A stretch of 64,000 bases of DNA from Chrysomallon squamiferum (taxonomy: Eukaryota > Mollusca > Gastropoda > Neomphalida > Peltospiridae): positions 337,501-401,500 of the forward strand of contig CM022667.1 in NCBI GenBank assembly GCA_012295275.1. Reading direction: 5' to 3'. The position numbers and the translations under genes are program-made. Positions 54,209-64,000 of this stretch are shown piece after piece (within the stretch, counting starts at the first letter, position 1; the number at the start of each line of letters is the position of its first letter). The notes under the pieces were generated by a model. It made no database searches. It was given only the letters and a program-made list of their open reading frames with translations, and was not told the DNA's origin.

Positions 54209-55560
54209 AATGAATCCTGAGCCTGACAAAACTGAGTAAAATATAATTACTTTGTGATAAAATTAAAAAACATTTTCTTAAAAACATCTGTTTTAAAAAG
54301 AATTATAATTTAAAACATACTTTTCACAACCAGTAAACGTTTTGTTACATCAATATTATATTATCTACAACAACATTATATTATTATTTCTTTATTTTTA
54401 TTACCCTTAATATAAATCAAATATAATTAAAACACAACAAATAATTATTACTGATTATCATATATTTAAATTTTTTTACACCTTTGTTTTGATTTACCTT
54501 TTGTTTATAATATCATTAAGTGCAACACAACCATTTGATTATAATTTTATTTACATTTTACAGAATATTTTAATTTTTTATTTACTCATTTAATAAATAT
54601 TTATAAAGGATAAATTAGACTGAAACAAATTATTCAATATTAAATTAACTTCTTTAAAAAAAATAATATTTAAAAAAGTAAATAAAAGGAATAGGCATAA
54701 AATACTAGCTAAAAATGAAACTGAGAGAATTTGAATCTTCACTTGATTATTTATTTCAAAGTCTGTTGTTGTTTAATAAAATAAAATAAAAATAAAAACC
54801 AGGAACAGGTACATAAATAAAATACACAAAATTGCCTTATAATAATTTTCACATCTGCTATACTGATTTTTATATCATTATTTAAAAGTGGAATAAAATT
54901 GTCATTAGAAAAATCATAGAAATATTGTCTTTAAAAAGGTGCAATTTTTAAGAGAATTAAATATTTCCAAATGTATATGAATAATTATTTCTTATAAAAG
55001 AATCATAATAATTGTTTTATATAGATAATAATAATAATAATAATAAATAATTTAAAAAACAAAAAAATAAAAATAATAGAGAAAGCAAATACACTAAAAA
55101 ATATTTTAATACATTTATTAAAAGAAATAAAATAAAATTTAAAAAATAAAAATAAATCCTTTGTTCTCAAACATAATAGGTATACATTAGTTTTAAAAAT
55201 GCCATGCACATATAAAATTTCAAATGATGAATATTTTGAAATAAAACTGAAAAATCCTGTTCATCCATCCATAAACTAAACTTAAAAAAAATAGTTTAAA
55301 ATCCTTGTCGTCACTATTTAAACATCTGCAACATTCACATCATCACAATTAACACAACAAATACGTTGATCTTCCAACATAAAATAAACAAAAATAACCC
55401 CATGAATAATGAACCTAATCCAAATATACAAATGATGAAAATGTTCATGTAAACTATAAAACTTTGGTTTAAAAATAAAAAATAAAAAATAAAAAAAATT
55501 AATAATAATAATAATAATGTGAAATAAAAAATAAAAACACAGTTTAAGATTTGTATTTGG

Positions 55561-56234
55561 TTATAATGTCACAACGGCACTGTCTTTGTCAGTTTTTTCA
55601 CCCTTCCCAGACTCGCTCTTAGCGAGGTGGTCCTGAATCTCGTCCTCGTCATCATGCTCGGCGACGGTGTCACTGTCAAACGACTTGGACGACCGATACG
55701 AAACGTTGGACGCAGACGACATCTGTGATTGTCTGCCGACGGAATCCCGTTCCGGTTTCAGAGTCAGTTTTTGATTCACTGGCTTCACAGTGATGATGAG
55801 GTTCGCGCTGTTAGCGACCATCATGTCAGTCACCTGGTCGAGGGTCTTCCCAGCAACCTCGATTCCGTTAACCTCAAGAACCTCGTCATTCACGGCAAGA
55901 AGTCCCGTGCTCTCTGCCAAACCTCCGGGAACCAACCTCGAGATGAAGATCCCTGGAATCTTTTCCAGCCCGTGCGGGGTGGGGCACACGCTGGTCCCGT
56001 CCCGAATGTAGAACCCCAGGGGTTTGTCCGATCCGTTTTTCATCAGCTTCACTCGCCTCTGCGTCTCCGGCACAACGTCGACGTCGATGATCGCAGACAC
56101 GCGTCTGAAGTCCTCGGGCATGCTGATGTGAATGCGAGGCTTCACTGGGGGCTCACTGCCTATCAGTTTGCTGATCGGGTTGCGCTTCTTGTATGGCAAA
56201 GTTCCGTAACCCATGACTTCGCCATAACTCTCTC
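55561..56234 (-). CDS. PARD6: PAR6 polarity protein, C-terminal exon (semi-CRIB + PDZ); 5' exons outside window
   Basis: Par6 is the scaffold of the Cdc42-Par6-aPKC complex at the apical cortex. This last exon starts after an acceptor (caatcag) at 56235, two bases inside a codon, and ends with a stop at 55561. It encodes about 223 residues; the PB1 domain must lie on exons beyond 64000. The semi-CRIB motif ([28 protein letters not shown]) is followed directly by the Par6-type PDZ domain ([69 protein letters not shown]). A Ser/Asp-rich acidic tail ends in AVVTL, which resembles a class II PDZ ligand; vertebrate Par6 C-termini bind Par3 PDZ domains. The exon is strikingly GC-rich compared with the flanks. 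The paralogue (A/B/G) is not meaningful outside vertebrates. Confidence 0.95.
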
Positions 56235-56663
56235 CTGATTGAAAAAAAACAACAGGAATAATGTTAGATTATGTATGCTAAAGATGAATGCTAAAGATAT
56301 ATGTTTCAATAGAATCAAATATATATGTGTGTGTGGGATATCAAGAGAATTGCTAAAAAATATATCAGTAAAATTAAATATATGTGTGGGATATCACGTA
56401 TATTTGTATTAGGTTGTAGAATATAAAGTTTATATACAACAGGGAGTATGATATTAAATGTGTAGCTGCATATCTAATATAAACTTTATGGTAAAAATCA
56501 ATTATAAAACCGTCCAAAAATAGCACACATTAATTATAAAATTACATAATATCAAGACGGTGGAATGAATTATTATTTTTGTTGTCATTAATATAAGCCT
56601 CCCAATATGCAGGAAGTAATGCATTTCTTTATATTTTTTAATATTATTTTATTTTATTTGTAT

Positions 56664-56698
<35 letters not shown>

Positions 56699-59052
56699 TC
56701 ATTATTTTTCAGTGTATTTTTGTATCCAAAAGCCTACTGACATACTATTACTACTAATTATATTACTAATACTGTAAGGATATTTTAATTAGTACAAATC
56801 TAATTCTACATCAAGATCTCTTCCTTCTTGCTGCATGCTTGAAACTCAAATCTTTTCAAATTAAAAACCCATGTTATTGCGACTATCAAAACATTTTGCT
56901 TGTGACCACCACACATTGTTTGAAGTAACACATGGAGAGAGATGGAGGTTATTTAACACAAATATTAACCTCATAACAAGAAACTGAGAGAGAAATAACT
57001 GAGGTGTGTCAGGGGCAATCACTTTTTATCACACCAAACAGACCAGATGCAGGGTTCAGAGTTTATCAAAACACTCCAGTTCCAGACTATTCCTGTTTCC
57101 ACTGATATCAGGGAGAAGATGTCGAGTGTTTTGGGAGGGGGAAATGTCACAAAAGGGTGAAAATTCTGTTGTTAAAATAGGGTTAAGTTACTAGGATTCA
57201 TTCAATACATTCGCTGGTTAAGAGTAATCTGTGTTTTCTTGCACTGTTCAGGCATTTGTTAACAGAGTTAATGAACTGGCATGCTATTATAATTAGTTCA
57301 GAATGAAGGAATAAAATTAATTTAAATTTTGTTAAACATTGATAACCTAATTACATTCACTTTTTTCCCCACTTCTTAGACATAACTGTATATACATATA
57401 TATATATTCATTTCACAGATAATTTTTATTTTAATACAAATTACAAATATTTTTTCTTTCTTAAAGAAATGAAAATGAAAATTTCTATAATTTTTAAAAT
57501 TTAATATTTCTCAGCTAGTAATTAAAAGAAACCTATGCAATCAAACACGTTACACTCTATGAAATGATGTCATGACCAAAATTTCCCAAGGAATAAATGA
57601 CAACAGATATATCATAAAGTCCTACGTTATCCTCATACTTTATTATTAGCAAAGACTGGTTTCCTTAAAATACATATTAACTTGGAAGTATAAAAAAATA
57701 TATTTAAGTCATTCTTATCATAACATACTTTAACAGACAGGCTATGGATGATTCATTATACAGATAATACAAGTTCATTTTAATCATAGACTTTTTTCCT
57801 TTCCCTTTCCTTTAAATATTTCTAAAAAAAGAATATTGTTTTTGTTTTTTTAATTTAACAATAACAGCTTGTCCACATATTTGCTGTTATTTCATGAGTC
57901 ACTCAGTTGTAGATTTATTTTATGTTTACACATTATCTCTTGTATCAGGAAGCAGAAACACATTCAAGATTATTTAAATGACATGTTTATGTCAAACTTC
58001 CTCATTTCAAATATACACACAATAAAATGTAACGTATTATAAATCATGCAATATGATCAGAACATAAACCCACCTGTTTAAATATTATGCAAATTTTTTA
58101 TGTTACAAATATGCAAATTACACACTGGTCTTTCACTAGTCAAAAACCACTTACAAATAAATAAATTTGGCTATATTTAATCATGTTGCTAGACCTGTGA
58201 AATATTACAACTTTTTACATAATAAGTAAATACCTGTATATGTACTGTAATTAATTACACCTGCCAAATGATCAAAGAATAAAATTCTAAATTTTAATGT
58301 ATTTATTAAACCGACACATTTCAAAATTATTTAAGAAGAAGATTAAACCACTAAAAATCCAAACTAGTCAAGACGATCTTAAATATTTTATACTTTAAAT
58401 TAAAAAAACTTATTTATATGTCTCTCTGTATAACACTCATACACACACACAGACACACACAGACAGACACACACACACACACAGACTAAAGAAAACTATT
58501 AATACCAAACACAGCTATTGACAAAAATTTGTTCAGACTGAATAAATTGGATCACTGTGGTCTCCACTTTGACTGGATTTGTATGTTGCCATGACAACAG
58601 AAAGAGAATATCACAACTAAACCACTCCAGACATTTTTCCATTACCTCTAATGAGCATGTGTTAAAGAAAGAAAAAAATTAAAAATTAAATAATAATAAT
58701 AATTACTTTTGAGTGGAGAGAAAAAAATATATATAACAACTTTATGCAGATATACATGTTTCTGTATAATATGTCTGTATTTGTATATATATATATATAT
58801 ATAATATGCAAACACATATACACATATTCTTTAATTACCAACAGAGACAGAAGCTGTACATCCATGCATAACACATTGAATTCACACATCAGTTATGCAC
58901 AAATACATTAATTAGTCAAAACTCAAATACAATCAAGTTGAAAGCTTCTGAGCCTGGTGCAAAAAAAGGCAAAATAAAAAATAAAAAATAAAAATAATCT
59001 TTAAAGTAAATACACAAATATTCCACTCATACGGTAATCAGTAGCAGTGACA

Positions 59053-59084
<32 letters not shown>
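59053..59084. repeat. (GAT)n microsatellite
   Basis: About ten GAT units in the PARD6 intron. Confidence 0.95.
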
Positions 59085-62000
59085 AAGAAATTTATGCTGT
59101 TATTGTTTTTAAATGTAAATAAAAAGGGAAAACAACTGTAAGGAGGATGATTAACCACAGAACAAATGTTTTCAATTCCTGAACAACTCCTGAGATACAA
59201 GTCTTGATTCTCTTTTATAAAAGAAAATTGAGAAATTCAAAAGCCATCAGACAGACAGATCCATGGGTTGATGGAATAAATAAATAAAAAAGAAATCTAT
59301 GGTAATAAATACTGAGGTGTGAGATATGTGACAAGAGACAGAAAATGTCTGATAAATCTATAGAAGTGTAGAATAAAGAATAAACTTATTTTAAATTAAT
59401 GTGCAACTTGTTTTCATATTCTACAATAGCTGAGCTACTCATTTCTTAATATCTGTGTCTCATGCAGTCTTTTCATAATTTGTGTCACCTCAGCCAACAT
59501 AATTTCCTATTCTAACCAGAATGATTATCAAACCATCATTTAATGATTAATATTTAAAAAATTTACCCAAGATTTCCAACTTATTTTATTAATCAAAAAA
59601 CAAAGCAGGCATTTTTTTTTTTTTTTTTCAATGAAGAATAATGGTTATTATCATCAAATATAAACATAAAAGTTCAGAAGCTAATAATGAAAAAAAAATA
59701 ATAATAATAATCAATGTGCTGCACAAGTCAGGTTGATCAAATAAAATAACCTCTAATGATTTACTGTAATGTCTGCTGAACGATTATTATGGGCAATCAT
59801 AGTGTGTATTTTCCTTTCCATAAAAAAGATCTTTAATTTATTTTAATAATGGAAAAATATGACGTGTTTTCTCTGAAAAATACCAGTCACAAATTCTGAA
59901 CATTTGACATCAAAAAGCTAATGATAAAAAAAAAAAAAACCCTGTTTTAATCAGTTTGTTGTTCATAGCATGGTGATTAAATACAATAATCTCTAATGAT
60001 TTTTGCCATGACAGATAAAAAATAATACTAATAAAAAATTAAAACATTAAAAAATTAAAAAATTAACTAGTGTTGTAGACATAGCAGGGCGATTAAATAA
60101 AATTATAATCTAATGATTTGCTGTAAATGATAAAATCTTGGGACAGAAAACCAGCAGTGTCTGTATAGACTAATGTTATTGATTATTTGATGTATTGTAT
60201 GTATTTGAAATTACCAAGGCCAGTCCAGACATATAGGAAAAACTAAGACAAAATGCAGACTTCTTTATAAATTAATAAAAATAATTTTGTATACAGTACA
60301 TAGAGACTTTGGGGACTGTCTAAAGCAGAAAATGGTGAGATATCTATGCAAGTTAATACTTGGAAATATGACTGGAAATAACAGAGACAGAGCAAGTTTT
60401 GGAATTGGAAATGGCCCAAACGAAAATTTGGTTATCATCTGTACAAAGAATTGTAACAACCCAACTGGGATTTTGATTAAGAATATTCATCCATCTGTTT
60501 GTGCCTCTGTTACATTGTTAGTCAAAGAACAAATATGAAAGAATCAGTTGAAGAAATACTTCAAACATTAGTTTTTAATAGTTATCAGATAATAAAAGAT
60601 ATGATTTTGTGTTTTCAGTATGAAAGTGGAAATCAATATATTTCACATATTAATGGAAACTCTTCATTATTTTGTTATTTGTATGCAAATACCTTCACCA
60701 AACACACCTTTTATATTTCTATAAAAACTAGATATTATGATTCAAATCTTTTTTCTAACCCTTGAACTCAATACCTGTTTATTAATCCAGTGAATTAAAC
60801 TAAACATAATGATAATTATAATTAAACCAGACGCTAAATCTATTCAACATAAAGAGAAAAAAATAAAATAAAATAAAGAAAAAAAAAATTAGTAGAAAAA
60901 AGAAAGAAAAGGAAAAACAATTAGCCATTATTTTTCATAACATCTGAAAAAATTCTGATTAACCCTTTGAACCAGAACAGTTAAGAATTTAACATAAAGA
61001 AATAACATCTATGCCCAAATGGTTAATATTTTTAACCTTCATGTATTGTTAACATGCTCCATGCTCATCAGATATTCAGTTAATTAGCTTGTACAGACAG
61101 TTACTGGAAATTTTGGCCATTTTGCCCTGGGAGCTCAAGGCAAGGGATACATATTAATGTGCAAGTTCAAAGTTCAAAGAGTTAAAAACATTAAAGTCAA
61201 ATAGTATTAAAAATAGCTGAACAAAGAAGGTACTGTTTTGGTTAATTAAAAATGTATATGAAGATAACAAATAAAAAAAAAAAAAAGCAAAGCAAAATTA
61301 ACATGTAACTTAAACATTTTGTATAACAAAAAAAAAAGAAATAATAATAAAATAAAATCTAATCATTAACATTTTTAATATGATTAACAAAAAAATAGTA
61401 CTTTATTTTTGAAATAAACTAAAAAAAATATATATACATATACATATATATTTATTTTTATTATTTATTGAAAAAAGAAGGACTTGCAAATAAATATTTA
61501 AATTTGAATGAGTAATAAATAATATGTAAATTATATGCTTTGATTTCTTGTACTAGGTGTATGGAAAAAACAAATTATAACCAATTAAAAATTAGCAGTG
61601 ATAAAAAAATTATTAATGTTAAAACCTTCTAAGGGGTTTTATAACCTTGTTAATAATTAGCAATGAAAAAGAACATGCTTACTTACACACACATACACAA
61701 ACACACACAGTTTCAAAATCTTTTCAGGTTTTGGCGAACTTAATTAACACCAACAATGAACAATCAAAATGCTATATTATTTTAATTAAAATATAGATGA
61801 TTTTTTTTTTTTTTAAATGTCTCCTCAAAACAGTTGCAAACATAAATAATTAGTTGCATGGACAAATTACATGCTGTTTTAAACATAATGTTTTAATAGC
61901 TTCTAAACTGAAGAAAACAATGTAACTGAAAATGCATGCTTAAACGAACATATGGCAGATTTCATTATTATTATTTTTTAATAAAAAACACTGATTATTA

Positions 62001-62368
62001 GAAGATGCATGATGATCACCTGAGAGAAGCATCTGCCAAACACTTTTAGCTGTAAAAATAAACAATTTAGATTATCAAATCAGGTTTGTCTTAAAACTAA
62101 CACAGTGTATTTTAATTATTATTACAGAATGTAACAGCGATTAAAACACTGTTTTACATTTAAAAACAGTTTTAGATCATAAGTAATGTTTGTTTCTTCT
62201 ATTTCTTTTTTTTTTTCTTTCTTCTATGTGTTACAATGTATTTCAATTAGCTAAATTACAGAAAGTAACAAAGTACTGGTTAAATTGTATAGAATATAAA
62301 TGTATTACTTTAAAATCCTTTGTTTTACAATTAAAGAGATTTTTGAAACATAACTTATATGGATGTTT

Positions 62369-62401
<33 letters not shown>

Positions 62402-62402
<1 letters not shown>

Positions 62403-62404
62403 GT

Positions 62405-62438
<34 letters not shown>

Positions 62439-62440
62439 TT
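62402..62440. repeat. Poly-T/(TG)n tract
   Basis: A poly-T run of about 30 (62371-62400) immediately followed by about eighteen TG units. Confidence 0.9.
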
Positions 62441-63529
62441 GGTTTGTCTTTTTCATTCTTTTAAAAATAATAAATAACATATGTTTTAGTTTTTTGTAGC
62501 AGAGTATTATTTTAAAAACCCTCTAGTTATTGTTAAAAAATATTTTAGTATCTAAGTTGTTGTCTTAAAAATAATCCAATATATTTGATTAATTGTAATG
62601 AGTGAAAAATTGTACAGGTATAATTCTAATGGTAAACATTTATTATTATTCAGGAACATTAATTTTTTTATTTTTTTTTCTCCAGTAGTTGGGGGTGTCT
62701 TTCAAATATTCTGAATAACCAGACACAAATTTTTCATGGAATACCATTAGACACTTTGATAACAGCATACATCATATTAACATATTTATTTCCATGGTCA
62801 CAAGCCTGCTTGTTCACAGGTGCCCAGGTATCTAAAGCGATTAACAGGAGTCTAAAAATAGCCACTGCTTAATCATGTGTCTGTTTATTAAGGATGGGAA
62901 GATGTAAACAAGAATATTGACTTTAAAATCCCAGTCTGATATAAACCAGCTAAGAAAACAGGAGATGCTGGCATCACCTAACTCTATTGTTTACCCCACA
63001 CAGAGATAAAAGAAAGGGTCATAAACACACATAACAGACTGACCACTTGGGACATAATGGCCCCATTGACTGACCTTTGGTCAAGTCTGGGTTGTTTTTA
63101 ATTCTGGCTATCTTGAAGCTTGCTTAAGAATAAATGTTAGGAAATAGTCCAAAAAAAAAAAAAGAGAGAATTTTTTTTTAAATGTATAACCATTGTTGAC
63201 AGGAAATGAATAAAGATCCAAATTTGAAAAAAAAAAAGAAAAAAGAAAAGAAATGTAACCTTGCTGTGAACCATATTGTGTAACCCGAGAAGGTGAATTT
63301 TATGCGTTGTGTATGTTTATGTGTGTTTTATTTATTTTTCTGAGATATTTAGGTTTAAATACAGTTTTACTTCTTTCATATAAAAACATTTTAAAATTTA
63401 AGGAATAATATTAATAATTAAATGCACGTTAAATAAATAAATTTTAAAATTTAAGGGATAATAATAATAATAATTCAATGCAAATTAAATAAATAAATAA
63501 ATGTAACAAAACAATAAAGAAGAAGAAAG

Positions 63530-63532
<3 letters not shown>

Positions 63533-63561
<29 letters not shown>
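63533..63561. repeat. (CA)n microsatellite
   Basis: About fourteen CA units in the PARD6 intron; the overlapping minus-strand Cys/Val frame is an artefact. Confidence 0.9.
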
Positions 63562-63564
<3 letters not shown>

Positions 63565-64000
63565 AATAATGTATTCATATAAAATATAATGAAATATAAA
63601 TACTTAATAATTAAATAAATAACATAAAAAAAAAAATTATTTAATAAAAAATAAAATAAAAATAACATGAAATATATACAAAATAAACAAAACCCCCTAA
63701 TAACAAGGAGGAAAAACAAACGGCACAATATCATATAGCCCCAACCAGTTATGCTAATGTTTATTCAGCAGGTACAATATTTGTAGGTGGGATTATAATT
63801 GATGTAATACCTGCCGAATAGTGTGATGTTGTTAATCATCTGTTACATAAACTTGACTAACATTATAATGCAGTCAGCAACATGACATCCATAACGTTTT
63901 GAATAAATCTATATTAATATTAAAGCTCTTGGTTGTAATTTGTATAACTATGTACTGTATTTATGTAATATTAACCTGTTAATGTTATAATTTGTGATGT

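Larger units (their letters stand above)
46429..55560. other. GDAP1-PARD6 intergenic region
   Basis: 9.1 kb without a supportable gene. It contains poly-A/T tracts, the dispersed repeat at 47544, (CA)n at 48559-48598, a loose ~30-bp ATCAAATTTAATGTA repeat (about 50175-50430), (TG)n at 52161-52192, a 113-bp tandem duplication (53090-53320) and a long (AAT)n tract (54083-54202). GDAP1's promoter lies at the left end and the PARD6 3' UTR at the right end. Confidence 0.7.
56235..64000. other. PARD6 intron (continues past window)
   Basis: At least 7.8 kb of intron with no further PARD6 exon that I can see. It contains (TTTA)n at 56647-56699, (CA)n at 58440-58486, (GAT)n at 59053-59084, (TG)n at 62402-62440 and (CA)n at 63533-63561. 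A more complex, less AT-rich block lies at about 62780-63140. Small frames at 60287-60538 and 60499-60765 show no recognisable domain. Confidence 0.7.

Noticed and set aside
53934-54287. 117-codon minus-strand frame, poly-Tyr/Phe
   Set aside because: It is a translation of the (AAT)n microsatellite with flanking A-rich runs; no complexity.
55729-56238. 169-codon plus-strand frame opposite PARD6
   Set aside because: It is a shadow of the GC-rich PARD6 exon, which carries clear semi-CRIB and PDZ motifs on the minus strand.
60287-60765. Two overlapping small plus-strand frames in the PARD6 intron
   Set aside because: No recognisable domain, no splice or promoter context, and lengths expected by chance.

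Overview
The window is AT-rich animal nuclear DNA. Its genes are multi-exon with GT-AG introns, the flanks are full of simple repeats, and there are tRNA-derived and mariner-like elements. All recognised genes are conserved bilaterian ones (CMIP, CEP76, MEAK7/TLDC1, FITM, GDAP1, PARD6). A tRNA-derived repeat opening GGCCTGGCATGACTGG recalls SINE heads known from molluscs, so a lophotrochozoan, perhaps a mollusc, is my best guess. That placement is inference.

Layout. 1-19195 (+): the C-terminal eight coding exons of CMIP; the gene starts left of the window. 19196-26835: CMIP 3' UTR and intergenic DNA. 26836-33986 (-): complete CEP76 in twelve exons, convergent with CMIP. 33987-34174: a 188-bp head-to-head promoter shared with MEAK7. 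34175-38326 (+): MEAK7 in eight exons. 39525-40496 (+): a single-exon FITM gene. 43058-46428 (-): GDAP1 in five exons, convergent with FITM. 46429-55560: repeat-rich intergenic DNA. 55561-56234 (-): the last coding exon of PARD6 (semi-CRIB and PDZ). 56235-64000: PARD6 intron, with upstream exons beyond the window.

The genes do not form a pathway. CEP76 is centriolar, MEAK7 is lysosomal mTOR signalling, FITM is ER lipid-droplet formation, GDAP1 is mitochondrial outer membrane, PARD6 is cell polarity, and CMIP is a PH/LRR adaptor. The only apparent regulatory link is the CEP76/MEAK7 divergent promoter, which carries YY1-, NRF1- and ETS-like sites.

The most unusual signal is a recurring pattern in which intronic tandem repeats begin inside exons. 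The repeat unit contains the exon edge and its splice site, so decaying decoy donors or acceptors sit beside the real one. I see this at three CMIP exons and at two or three CEP76 exons. Other points are two opposite single-base frameshifts in CEP76, a degenerate coding-like block of unknown origin in a CMIP intron (about 9.89-10.8 kb), a decayed satellite of about 172 bp, a 228-bp mariner-type MITE with TA target duplication, and a dispersed 122-bp repeat.
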